Assembly: GCF_000220985.1 (NCBI RefSeq) | Contig: NZ_AFRW01000118.1 | Location: forward strand, 1 to 64,000 | Direction of reading: 5' to 3' | DNA from: Nesterenkonia sp. F | GTDB taxonomy: Bacteria > Actinomycetota > Actinomycetes > Actinomycetales > Micrococcaceae | Length of the DNA: 64,000 bases | Shown here: piece by piece, positions 16,244-24,103 of the stretch | How the letters are laid out: each line of letters starts with the position of its first letter | How positions within the stretch are numbered: position 1 is the first letter of the stretch | The notes under the pieces: generated by a model | What the model was told of the DNA's origin: nothing | The model's input: the letters and a program-made list of their open reading frames with translations, nothing else | Databases searched by the model: none | Program-made: the position numbers and the translations under genes

Positions 16244-17215
16244 TCAGCCGCCGATCCGCGACCAGGTCGTGTCGCGCACCAGCACCGGCAGGTGGTACAG
16301 CCCCGTGGTGGCGGCGATGTAGAGGTCCAGACCCTCCGGGCCGCCGAAGCAGAGGTTGGCCACCACCTCCGGCACCGGGACGGCGCCCAGGTGCGCGCCG
16401 TCGTCGGCGGAATAGACATGGACGCCGTCGGCCGCCGAGCTCCAGACCCGCCCGGCCTCATCGACCCGGATGCCGTCGGGCACCCCGGCCGGCGGCGTGA
16501 AGAGCACCCGCCCACCGGTGCAGCGCACCCGCCCCTCGGTGCGGACGACGTCGTAGGAGCGCACGTGCCGGTGTCCGCCGGAGGTCAGCCGGCCCGCCGA
16601 GGTGTCGCTGACGTGCAGCACCGACTCGTCCGGGGAGAAGGCCAGGCCGTTGGGGTCGCCCATGTCGGTGATCATCGACTCGGCCTCCCCGGTCTCCGGG
16701 TCCACGCGGAAGACGTGGCAGCCGCCGTATTCGAACTCGCCGGGATGGCCCTCGCGCGGGTTCACGATCCCGTAGGGCGGGTCGGTGAACCAGACCGCCC
16801 CGTCGGAGGCGACGACGACGTCGTTCGGCGAGTTGAAGCGTCCGCCGGCGAAGCGCTCGACGATCGGGGCGACCTCGCCGTCGCGCTCGACCTCGATCCG
16901 GCGCCGGCCGTGCGAGCACTGCACGATCGCGCCGTCGGCGCCGCGCGTGCGCCCGTTGGTGAACTCCACGCCGGCGCGATGGACGCGCGTCCGGCCGGCG
17001 GCCGGGTCGTGCTCCAGGATCTGGTCGCCGGGGATGTCGCTCCACCGGACCGTGCCCGTCTCCGGGATCCAGCAGGGACCTTCGGACCAGATCGCGCCGT
17101 CGGCGACCTTGGTCGGCGTCGCGCCCTCGGGGATCAGCCCGGCGCGGACCAGGGCGGCCAGCGTCTCCGCATCGGCGACCGAGGCGTCGGCGGGTTCGGA
17201 GTCTGCAGTCGTCAC
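16244..17215 (-). CDS. SMP-30/gluconolactonase family lactonase 1
   Basis: Six-bladed propeller that hydrolyses sugar-1,4- or 1,5-lactones to aldonic acids. 323 residues, GTG start with AAGGAGA five bases upstream. The divalent-metal ligands are visible: Glu in WSEGPCW (about 50), Asn in RFNSPNDVVV, Asn in GDPNGLAFSPDE and the Asp in GVPDGIRVDEAG. The protein ends DTTWSRIGG, as does its neighbour. No signal peptide, so cytoplasmic. It forms a minus-strand group with a paralogue, an SDR, a GntP permease and ApnO/OiaC-like genes, in which the lactone made by the SDR would be opened here. D-apionolactonase activity is inferred from context; the known ApnL is of a different family as far as I recall. 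Confidence 0.9.
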   Translation of the reverse strand: MTTADSEPADASVADAETLAALVRAGLIPEGATPTKVADGAIWSEGPCWIPETGTVRWSDIPGDQILEHDPAAGRTRVHRAGVEFTNGRTRGADGAIVQCSHGRRRIEVERDGEVAPIVERFAGGRFNSPNDVVVASDGAVWFTDPPYGIVNPREGHPGEFEYGGCHVFRVDPETGEAESMITDMGDPNGLAFSPDESVLHVSDTSAGRLTSGGHRHVRSYDVVRTEGRVRCTGGRVLFTPPAGVPDGIRVDEAGRVWSSAADGVHVYSADDGAHLGAVPVPEVVANLCFGGPEGLDLYIAATTGLYHLPVLVRDTTWSRIGG

Positions 17216-17323
17216 GGGCGTCTCCTTCGTCTCGCGGCGGACGGCACGACCGCCCTCGGGCGGCGCCGCTCCACCCCGGGGGACACGCTCATCATGCCAT
17301 CCGCGGCGACGAACGGGCGCCGG

Positions 17324-18244
17324 TCAGCCGCCGATCCGTGACCAGGTCGCGTCGCGCACGGCGACGGGCAGCTGGTAGATGCCGGTGGTGGCGGCGATGA
17401 ACAGCTCCCGTCCGTCGGCGCCGCCGAAGCAGAGATTCCCCACGACCTCCGGCACCGGGATGCGTCCCAGGTGCTCGCCGGCGTCGGTGTACACGTGGAC
17501 GCCGTCGGCCGCCGAGCTCCAGATCCGTCCGGCCTCGTCCACCCGGATCCCGTCCGGGATGCCCGCGGGGATCTCGAAGAGCGTACGACCGCCGGTGCAG
17601 CGGATCCTCCCCTGCTCTCCCTGCTCCCGGACGACGTCGTAGGAGACCACCCGCCGCTCGCCGACGCCGACCGGCCGGCGCACCGCCGAGGTGTCGCTGA
17701 CGTGCAGCACCGACTCGTCCGGGGAGAAGGCCAGGCCGTTCGGCTCGGCGATGTCGGTGATCATCGGCTCGGCCTCGCCGGTCTCGGGGTCGACGCGGAA
17801 GACATGGCAGCCTCCGTACTCCATCTCCCCCGGGTGCCCTTCCCCCGCGACGGTGATGCCGTAGTGCGGGTCGGTGAACCAAACCGCGCCGTCGGAGGCG
17901 ACGACGACGTCGTTCGGCGAGTTGAAGCGCCCGCCCGACCATCGCTCCACCAGCGGCTCGACCACGCCGTCGCGCTCGACCTCGATCCGGCGCAAGCCGT
18001 GCGAACACTGCACGATCGCGCCGTCGGCGCGCCGCGTGCGCCCGTTGGTGAACTCCACCCCGTCCCGATGCACCGAGGTCGCCCCGGTGAGCAGGTCATG
18101 CTGGAGGATGCGGTCCCCGTGGATGTCGCTCCACCGCACGGTGCTCGTCTCCGGGATCCAGCACGGCCCCTCGGACCAGGTCGCGCCGTCGGCGATCTTC
18201 ACCGGTTCGGCGCCGTCGCGGACCAGCTCGTCCAGGGCTGTCAT
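17324..18244 (-). CDS. SMP-30/gluconolactonase family lactonase 2 (paralogue)
   Basis: 306 residues, very similar throughout to lactonase 1: shared WSEGPCWIPET, RWSDI, RFNSPNDVVVASDGAVWFTDP, GLAFSPDESVLHVSDTSA and VPEVVxNLCFGG. The same four metal ligands are present (SEGP, FNSPND, PNGLAF, PDGIRVDEAG). It differs in small loops, for example an RRPVGVGERR insertion where copy 1 has LTSGGHRH. ATG with GGAGGAG upstream. It lies 108 nt upstream of lactonase 1 and 21 nt after the SDR. The pair is a tandem duplication and probably splits work between two lactones or anomeric/ring forms. Confidence 0.9.
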   Translation of the reverse strand: MTALDELVRDGAEPVKIADGATWSEGPCWIPETSTVRWSDIHGDRILQHDLLTGATSVHRDGVEFTNGRTRRADGAIVQCSHGLRRIEVERDGVVEPLVERWSGGRFNSPNDVVVASDGAVWFTDPHYGITVAGEGHPGEMEYGGCHVFRVDPETGEAEPMITDIAEPNGLAFSPDESVLHVSDTSAVRRPVGVGERRVVSYDVVREQGEQGRIRCTGGRTLFEIPAGIPDGIRVDEAGRIWSSAADGVHVYTDAGEHLGRIPVPEVVGNLCFGGADGRELFIAATTGIYQLPVAVRDATWSRIGG

Positions 18245-18265
18245 GGTCTCTCCTCCCTCAGGCGG

Positions 18266-19060
18266 CTACACCGCGGTGTAGCCGCCGTCGACCTGCAGAT
18301 TCGCCCCGGTGATGAACGAGGCCTCGTCGGCGAGCAGGAAGCACATGGCCGCGGCGACCTCCTCCGGGTCGCCGATGCGCCCGACCGGATGCGTCGCGGC
18401 CAGAGACTCTTCGGCCGCGGCCGGGTCCTCCTGGCTGCCCAGGAAGGAGTCCAGCACCGCCGAGCGTACCGAGCCCGGCCCCACGGAATTGCACCGGATC
18501 CCCTCGGCGGCGTGCTCGCCGGCGACCTGCCGGGTCAGCTGGACGATCGCACCTTTGGAGGAGGCGTAGGCCGCCTGGCCGTCCTGCCCGGCGAGCGCGG
18601 AGATGGATCCGGTGTTGACGATCGCCGCGCCGCGTCCGTGCTCCCGGGCGTGGCGCACCAGATGCTTGCATCCCAGGAACGCTCCGCGCGCGTTGACCTG
18701 CAGGCACCGGTCCCAGTCCTCCACCGTGGTGTCCACCAGCGCGCGCGTGACGATGACGCCGGCGTTGTTGACCAGTCCGGTCACCGGTCCGAGCGCCTCC
18801 GCCGTCTCGGCGATCATGCGGGCGACGTCGGCCTCCTGCGAGACGTCGACCGACAGCGCAGCGGCCGTGCCGCCGACCGCGGAGATCTCGTCGCGCACCT
18901 CCTCGGCGGCCGCGCGGTCGATGTCCGCCACGCCCACGGCCGCCCCGCGCCGGGCCGCCAGCCGGGCGGTCGCCGCGCCGATCCCCGACCCGCCGCCGGT
19001 GACGATCACCGTCCGGCCGGCGAGCTGCGACGTCTCCGTCGATGGCTGTCCCTGTCTCAT
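18266..19060 (-). CDS. Short-chain dehydrogenase/reductase, probable sugar 1-dehydrogenase
   Basis: Classical SDR, 264 residues from the ATG at 19060, which has AGGAGG seven bases upstream; a longer in-frame start lacks this. Cofactor motif TGGGSGIGAAT (about 21-31) with Asp in VADIDRA indicating NAD preference, NNAG at about 97, catalytic Ser in NTGSISALAG and YASSK (Tyr-x-x-x-Lys). The C-terminus is the usual LQVDGGYTAV. It immediately precedes two lactonases in the same direction, so it most likely oxidises a sugar hemiacetal (for example D-apiose) to its lactone. Oxidation of a polyol or of a sugar acid is possible. Confidence 0.9.
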   Translation of the reverse strand: MRQGQPSTETSQLAGRTVIVTGGGSGIGAATARLAARRGAAVGVADIDRAAAEEVRDEISAVGGTAAALSVDVSQEADVARMIAETAEALGPVTGLVNNAGVIVTRALVDTTVEDWDRCLQVNARGAFLGCKHLVRHAREHGRGAAIVNTGSISALAGQDGQAAYASSKGAIVQLTRQVAGEHAAEGIRCNSVGPGSVRSAVLDSFLGSQEDPAAAEESLAATHPVGRIGDPEEVAAAMCFLLADEASFITGANLQVDGGYTAV

Positions 19061-19127
19061 GCTCACTCCTCCTCCGAGGCCGCCGAGCGGCGGCTCTCCC
19101 GTCGTCACCTCATTCTGCGCCGGACGA

Positions 19128-20606
19128 TCACGCCGCCAGAAGCCAGAGCGCGGCGAGGATGATCATCGTGGTCCACCCCAGCACGGTCGTCAGCACCGTC
19201 CAGGTGCGCAGCCCGTCGGCCACCGAGAGCCCCAGGAAGGTGTTGGCCACCCAGAATCCGGAATCGTTGATGTGGGACAGCGCCACCGATCCGCAGCCGA
19301 TGGCCAGCACGATCAGCGCCACCTGGAAGGAGGTGAAGTCACCGTCGACGACGACGTTCTGCACCAGCCCCGCCGAGGCGAGCGTCGCCACCGTGCCGGA
19401 GCCCTGCGCCACCTTGAAGACGGTGGCCAGCAGGAAGGCCATCAGCAGGATCGGCATGCCGGTGCCCAGCAGCTCCTGCGAGATGGTGTCGCCGACGCCG
19501 GTCTGGGTGAGCACCTCGGCGAAGACGCCGCCGGCGCCGGTCACGAACACCACGATGGCGGCGGGAGCCAGCGAGGAGTCCATCACCCCGCCGAGGTCCC
19601 GCATGCTCCACCCGCCGCGGATCCCCAGCACGAAGATCGCCGCGGCCACCGTCACCAGCAGCGCGAAGGCCGGCTCGCCGACGAGCGACACGACGCGTCC
19701 GGGGAGGCTCTCCTCCGCGACCACGAGGGATCCGAGGGTGCCGACGGTGATCATCAGCACCGGCAGCACCACCATGCTGGCCACGGAGACGGCCCCGGGG
19801 CCGCGCACCGGCGTCGGTGCTGTCCGCACGGCCGTCGCGACGTCGCCCCCTCCAGCAGGTGCCCGGCGGCCGGCGGCTCCGCCGGATCCGTCGCCCCCTT
19901 CCGTGCCGATCTCCTCGCCGGTCGCCCGACGGTCCTGCGCGTCGACGGTCTGCTCGAATCGCCGCCGGACCATCGGGTCGATCGGGAAGTCCCGCCGGTC
20001 GGTGATCAGGCGGCCGACGACATGGACCAGGAAGCCCATGGGCACGGCGATCCCCAGGCCGAGCAGAGTCACCAGGCCGACGTCGGCCCCGAGCAGCGTG
20101 GAGCTTCCGGTCACGCCGGGGTGCGGCGGCACCATGTTGTGGATGAACACCATCAGCGCGGCGATCGGTGCGCCGACGGCGATGGGCGCGCGGTGACCGG
20201 CGGCCCGCGCGAAGGAGAAGATGATCGGCAGCATGATGATGAAGCCGACGTCGAAGAAGATCGGCACCGCGAAGACCCCGGAGGTCAGCAGCAGGGCCGG
20301 ACCGACGCGCCGCGGGCCGAGCGCGGCGGTCAGGGTCGTCGCCAGGGCGGCCGCGCCCCCGGTCTTCTCGATGATCGCGCCGAGCATGGCGCCCAGCCCG
20401 ACCAGCAGGGCCACCGAGCCCAGCGTCCCGCCCATCCCGTCGACGAAGGTCGGGATGACCTCGTCCAGCGGCATCCCGCTGGCGAGGGCGGTCACCAGGG
20501 CGGCGGCGAGCAGGGCCACGAAGGCCGGAACCTTGAAGCGGATGACCAGCACCAGCAGTACGGCGACTGCGGCGACGGCCACTCCGATGACGGTGAGAGT
20601 GCTCAT
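19128..20606 (-). CDS. GntP family sugar-acid:H+ symporter (copy 2)
   Basis: 492 residues, about 12-14 spans. It shares the GntP signatures MVPPHPGVTGSSTLLGADVG and LSHINDSGFWVANTFLGLS. A cytoplasmic loop (about 205-270) is long and polar (QDRRATGEEIGTEGGDGSGG) and is not in copy 1. SD AAGGAG precedes the ATG. It lies between the SDR and the ApnO-like gene, so it may bring in D-apionate or a similar aldonate directly, bypassing the dehydrogenase and lactonases. It is well diverged from the copy at 11.5 kb, implying a different substrate. Confidence 0.93.
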   Translation of the reverse strand: MSTLTVIGVAVAAVAVLLVLVIRFKVPAFVALLAAALVTALASGMPLDEVIPTFVDGMGGTLGSVALLVGLGAMLGAIIEKTGGAAALATTLTAALGPRRVGPALLLTSGVFAVPIFFDVGFIIMLPIIFSFARAAGHRAPIAVGAPIAALMVFIHNMVPPHPGVTGSSTLLGADVGLVTLLGLGIAVPMGFLVHVVGRLITDRRDFPIDPMVRRRFEQTVDAQDRRATGEEIGTEGGDGSGGAAGRRAPAGGGDVATAVRTAPTPVRGPGAVSVASMVVLPVLMITVGTLGSLVVAEESLPGRVVSLVGEPAFALLVTVAAAIFVLGIRGGWSMRDLGGVMDSSLAPAAIVVFVTGAGGVFAEVLTQTGVGDTISQELLGTGMPILLMAFLLATVFKVAQGSGTVATLASAGLVQNVVVDGDFTSFQVALIVLAIGCGSVALSHINDSGFWVANTFLGLSVADGLRTWTVLTTVLGWTTMIILAALWLLAA

Positions 20607-20673
20607 GGTCAGTGGTCTCCTTCCCCACGGACGACGCGGACCCGGCCGGCAGCACGGACGGGGCCCGACGACG

Positions 20674-21576
20674 TCAGCGGCGGACCGCCTCGATCTTCAG
20701 CATCTTGGCGATCGTGTCGTCGAGGACGGAGTCGTCGAAGACGCGCTTCCAGTCCTCCTTGATGATCATGTCCCGGCCGTGCCCCATGGCGATGTGGCAG
20801 GCCTCGGAGAAGGGGTTGTCGCCGCGCAGCGCGTTGGCCAGCGCGACCTGGATGTGGCCGTGGAAGAGCGCCTCGGCGGCTTGGCGGGGGACGCCGACAG
20901 TGTTCACGGTCTCCTCGAGGGCCTCGTGGAGCAGCTCGCCGATCATGCAGGCGATGGTCTCCACCAGCGTCGGCTCCAGCACCGCGAGCTGCTTGACCGT
21001 CACCCAGTGGACGTCGATCACCGGCGCGTAGATGGCGCGGATGACCTCGGCCGCACGCTCGGCGACGGCCTCGTCGCCGGACTCCACGGCGGCGACGGCG
21101 TGCTGCGGGGCCGCGACGCCGCCGAAGGTGTCGGCGTACTCCTCGTCGGTGCGCCGCTTGAGGAAGATCGAGGGATGCGCCGGGTGGGCGCAGACGTACT
21201 CGACGTCGTCGCGGGGGCTCAGCAGTCCCGCATAGGCGGCGGCCGGGTCCAGGGTCATCAGGATCGCCCCGGCCGGCAGCAGCGGCACGACCTCGGCGCT
21301 GACCGCGCCCAGGGCGACGTCGGGCACCGCCAGGATGGCGACGTCGACGCCGTCGACGGCCTCCTCCAGCGGCATGGTCTCCACGCCGGCCTCGCGCAGC
21401 CGTTCGGCGCCGGCCTCGGACTTCTCCACGTGGCGCACCTGCGCCTCGGTGGTGCGCAGGTTGTCGGTGATGCGGCGGCCCATCTTCCCGCCGGCGCCGA
21501 TCAGCGCGATCGTCATGGTGTCGATCGTCGTGGTGTCGATGGTCGTGGTGTCGATGGTCGTGGTGTCGATGGTCAT
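20674..21576 (-). CDS. apnO: ApnO-like D-apionate oxidoisomerase (6-phosphogluconate-dehydrogenase-like)
   Basis: NAD-linked enzyme of 300 residues. After a repeat-built N-terminal extension, the Rossmann motif is MTIALIGAGGKMGRRITDNL, then VAILAVPDVALG, ILMTLDPAAAYAG, the diagnostic CAHPAHPSIF (His-Pro-x-His-Pro) and a helical C-terminal half (VKQLAVLEPTLVETIACMIG; HGHIQVALANALRGDNPFSEAC). As I recall the family, ApnO converts D-apionate to 3-oxo-isoapionate by coupled oxidation and rearrangement, resembling ketol-acid reductoisomerase run backwards. Its start codon overlaps the OiaC stop (ATGA), with GGAGG upstream, so the two are translationally coupled. Another aldonate substrate cannot be excluded. 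Confidence 0.8.
   Translation of the reverse strand: MTIDTTTIDTTTIDTTTIDTMTIALIGAGGKMGRRITDNLRTTEAQVRHVEKSEAGAERLREAGVETMPLEEAVDGVDVAILAVPDVALGAVSAEVVPLLPAGAILMTLDPAAAYAGLLSPRDDVEYVCAHPAHPSIFLKRRTDEEYADTFGGVAAPQHAVAAVESGDEAVAERAAEVIRAIYAPVIDVHWVTVKQLAVLEPTLVETIACMIGELLHEALEETVNTVGVPRQAAEALFHGHIQVALANALRGDNPFSEACHIAMGHGRDMIIKEDWKRVFDDSVLDDTIAKMLKIEAVRR
21514..21573 (-). repeat. Tandem 15-bp repeats encoding TIDTT
   Basis: Four consecutive 15-bp units directly after the ApnO start codon encode TIDTT, TIDTT, TIDTT and TIDTM. The last unit recreates ATG ACG ATC, the natural family start, so the repeats look like slippage that duplicated the first codons. Confidence 0.85.
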
Positions 21577-22376
21577 GCGTGCGTCCTCCTCAGACGGTTC
21601 TTCAGGTAGTCCATGCTGTGGACGGTCCAGTCGTGCTCGGCCGCCACGGTGGTCTCGGCGTCGGCCTGCCAGGGCAGCCAGTGCTCGACGATCTGGTCGA
21701 TCCCGCGCTCCTCGGGCGCGACCGCCTCGACCATCGCCGCGTAGTCCAGGAGCCCCTCGCCCAGCCGCGCGCCGCTGAACGTGAATCCGACCCAGCCGGG
21801 CTCGCGGACGAAGGCGAAGTCCTTCACGTGCAGGTTCTTCACATGGGCGGCGGTCGCGGCGACGACGTCGGCGGGGCGCTCGAGGGCGGCCACGGAGTTG
21901 CCCGGGTCCAGAGTGATGCCCAGCGCCGGGCTGTCCACGGTCTCGACGAGGTCGACCAGCGCGGCGGTGGACAGCTGCTCGTAGGTCTCCAGCGCCAGCT
22001 CGACGCCGGCGTCCGCGTAGGCCGGCAGCGCGGCCCGCAGCTGCTCGCGGGCGACGTCGACGGGGGTGTCGGCCGGCTGGACCATCGAGCGGACCGTCCC
22101 GGCGCCCAGCGCCTCGGCGACGGCGAGGAAGCGCCGCAGGTGGGCGGTGCGCACGCCCCGGGTGCCCACCGCCAGCCGCAGGTCCAGGTCGTCGGCGAGG
22201 GAGCGCAGCTCGTGCAGCCGCGCGACGCCCATGTCCTCCAGGGGCGCGTGGTCGCAGATCTCGAAGACCTCGGCGCCCAGCGAGGCGGCGTCGGCGAGCA
22301 TCTGCGGCAGCGTCCATGGCTCGGGGACCCGGTCGGACCCTCGCCACAGATAGGCGTAGGTGCTGATGCCGAGCAT
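21573..22376 (-). CDS. oiaC: OiaC-like 3-oxo-isoapionate decarboxylase (TIM-barrel, sugar isomerase superfamily)
   Basis: 267-residue TIM barrel starting MLGISTYAYLWRG (ATG with GGAGGAG upstream). Metal-site residues are visible: Glu in ELALETYEQL, Asp/Asn in LGITLDPGNSVA, His in VKNLHVKDFAF and Glu near the C-terminus (IVEHWLPWQ). The LAVGTRGV strand is typical of the group that contains OiaC, which as I recall decarboxylates 3-oxo-isoapionate to L-erythrulose. Overlap with the ApnO start and the downstream L-erythrulose-type genes (LerI, LerK, EryI homologues) both support that role. Hydroxypyruvate isomerase or another isomerase is the main alternative. Confidence 0.75.
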   Translation of the reverse strand: MLGISTYAYLWRGSDRVPEPWTLPQMLADAASLGAEVFEICDHAPLEDMGVARLHELRSLADDLDLRLAVGTRGVRTAHLRRFLAVAEALGAGTVRSMVQPADTPVDVAREQLRAALPAYADAGVELALETYEQLSTAALVDLVETVDSPALGITLDPGNSVAALERPADVVAATAAHVKNLHVKDFAFVREPGWVGFTFSGARLGEGLLDYAAMVEAVAPEERGIDQIVEHWLPWQADAETTVAAEHDWTVHSMDYLKNRLRRTHA

Positions 22377-22403
22377 GCGGCTCCTCCCGTGAAGCAGGTT
22401 CTG

Positions 22404-22459
22404 GGTGATCTGACTCACCACAGCGAACCAGGGGAACGCAGAGTTGTCAACCGGTTGAC
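22404..22459. promoter_or_regulatory. Divergent control region of the OiaC/ApnO operon and GntR
   Basis: GTCAACCGGTTGAC (22446-22459) is a perfect 14-bp palindrome, the right kind of site for the adjacent FadR-type GntR protein. On the minus strand it supplies the TTGACA -35 of the oiaC/apnO promoter, so binding would block it. GGTGA-N6-TCACC (22404-22419), with the TGTGA-N6-TCACA geometry of Crp/GlxR sites, lies between that promoter and the oiaC start. Confidence 0.65.
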
Positions 22460-22500
22460 CAATTGGGGCGCCCTCCGGTCCTGCTCGATACACTCGCGGC

Positions 22501-23304
22501 ATGCCTCGTTATCCGCAGAACCCGGCCGAAGAGCTCCACGGCAGGCTGTCGACGATCCCGGCCAGCACACCGACGGCGGCGGTGGCCTCCCGGCTGCTGG
22601 CCTACTTCACCTCCGGCGGCCAGGAGCCGGGGACCCGGCTGCCCGCCGAGCGCCAACTGGCCGAGATGCTGGGCACCGGCCGCTCAGCGGTGCGCGAGGC
22701 CCTGGCCGCCCTGGAGATCCTGGGCATCGTCGAGGTCCGCCCCGGCTCGGGGACGTACCTGCAGTCGCATGCCTCCGAGCTGCTCCCCCGCACGCTGAAC
22801 TGGGGCCTGATGCTCGGTGCGCAGAACGTCGCCGACCTGGTCGAGCTGCGCTCGACGCTGGAGACGCAGGCGGCGCGGCACGCCGCCGAGCGGCGCGACG
22901 ACGACGCCGTCGACCGCCTGCAGCGGCACGTCGACACGATGGCCCGTCACCAGGACCTGGATGACCGCCAGCAGTTCATCGAGGCCGATGCGCACTTCCA
23001 CCAGGAGCTGGCGGCCTGCACGGGCAATGCCGCGCTCTCCGCGCTGCTGCAGAGCGTGCGCGCGCTGCTGCGCATCTGGGTCGATCGCGGCGTCGCCCGG
23101 CCGCAGGACGCCGAGGAGGCGATCACGGAGCATGCGGCGATCATCGAGGCGGTCCGCGCCGGTGATCCGGAGGCCGCAGCGGCGGCCATGGGCTCGCACA
23201 TGGGCACCGCCCAGGACCGCGTGCTCACCGCCGTCGAGGATCACTCCGGCGCGGATCGCACCGGAGAGGACGCCGGAGGGGGACGCCGAGGGGGACGCCG
23301 CAGC
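22501..23304 (+). CDS. FadR-type GntR transcriptional regulator, 3' end disrupted
   Basis: Winged helix at about 25-95 (TRLPAERQLAEMLGTGRSAVREALAALEILGIVEVRPGSGTYL) followed by an FCD ligand domain with FIEADAHFHQELAACTGN, ITEHAAIIEAV and MGSHMGTAQDRVL. The expected end is near residue 250, but the frame has no stop there and runs on to 24276, antisense through the whole next gene, which is not credible. Reading one base further along gives a stop at 23336-23338. Two G5 tracts (23278-23282 and 23290-23294) lie just before, so one extra G in the sequence is the likely cause. The end given is where homology-like sequence stops. TACACT (22489-22494) ends six bases before the ATG, implying a leaderless message. 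Probable repressor of the divergent oiaC/apnO operon. Confidence 0.8.
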
Positions 23305-24069
23305 TCAGCCGGCCGCCAGGCGCAGCAGCTCCAGGTAACCCTCCAGCCGCCAGGCGGCCCGGCCGACGAAGAGACCGTCGACGTCGTCCATGGCCAGCAG
23401 CTCGGCGGCGTTGTCCTGGTGCACCGAGCCGCCGTAGAGGACCGCCGCGGTGCGGCTGCCGAACTCGCCTTGCAGCGCGGCGAAGGGCTCCTCGAGCTCG
23501 GGCACCGTCGCCGGACGCCCCTGCTCGCCGATCGCCCAGATGGGCTCGTAGGCGACCAGCACCCGGCCCAGCTCCTCCTCGGACAGCCCCTCCAGGGCCC
23601 CGCGGACCTGGGCGAGGACGTGCTCGGCCGAGCCGCCGGCGTCGCGGACCTCGGCGGACTCGCCCACGCAGAGCAGCGGCGTCAGCCCGTGGCGCAGCGT
23701 CGCCGCGACCTTCGCGGCGGTGGTCTCCACCGTCTCGTTGAAGTGCTCGCGCCGCTCGGAGTGGCCGATCTCGATCAGCGCCGCGCCGGCGTCGGCGACC
23801 TGCGGCACCGAGACCTCCCCGGTCCAGGCGCCGGCGTCCTCCCAATGGGCGTTCTGCGCGCCGACGACGACGCCGGAGCCGTCCAGCTCCGCGGCGACGG
23901 CGGCCAGCGCAGTGTGCGGCGGGATCACGAAGGGATGCACCCGCTCGCGCAGCCGCGGTTCCGCGGCCAGCGCCTCGGCCAGCCCGCGGGCGAACTCGCG
24001 ACCCTCGGCCAGCGTCTTGGTCATCTTCCAGCTGGTGCCCACCCACGGGGCGCCGTCGATCCGCTCCAT
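23305..24069 (-). CDS. Triosephosphate-isomerase homologue, probable L-erythrulose-1-phosphate isomerase (LerI-like)
   Basis: 254 residues from the ATG at 24069, with AGGAGG six bases upstream. TIM catalytic residues are K15 (GTSWKMTK), H103 (IGHSERREHF) and E175 (VAYEPIWAIGEQG), with the YGGSVHQDN phosphate loop. The canonical Asn of GNWKMN is Ser (TSWKM), a variation I associate with the TpiA2/LerI branch that handles tetrulose phosphates, not with glycolytic TpiA. It follows the kinase gene after 34 nt on the same strand, matching the LerK-LerI pairing known for L-threitol and erythritol use in mycobacteria: L-erythrulose 1-phosphate to D-erythrulose 4-phosphate. A second true tpiA is expected elsewhere in the genome. 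Confidence 0.87.
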   Translation of the reverse strand: MERIDGAPWVGTSWKMTKTLAEGREFARGLAEALAAEPRLRERVHPFVIPPHTALAAVAAELDGSGVVVGAQNAHWEDAGAWTGEVSVPQVADAGAALIEIGHSERREHFNETVETTAAKVAATLRHGLTPLLCVGESAEVRDAGGSAEHVLAQVRGALEGLSEEELGRVLVAYEPIWAIGEQGRPATVPELEEPFAALQGEFGSRTAAVLYGGSVHQDNAAELLAMDDVDGLFVGRAAWRLEGYLELLRLAAG

Positions 24070-24103
24070 GCGGCTCCTCCTCGGCTCAGGCCCGGACACG
24101 TGC

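Noticed and set aside
11533-20606. Plain gluconate catabolism island (two GntP permeases)
   Set aside because: No gluconate kinase or phosphogluconate dehydratase is present; the surrounding enzymes act on free aldonates and ketoses.
23305-24069. Glycolytic triosephosphate isomerase (tpiA)
   Set aside because: Not in a gap-pgk-tpi cluster, carries TSWKM instead of NWKM, and sits with tetrulose-type kinase and RpiB homologues; kept as LerI-like.
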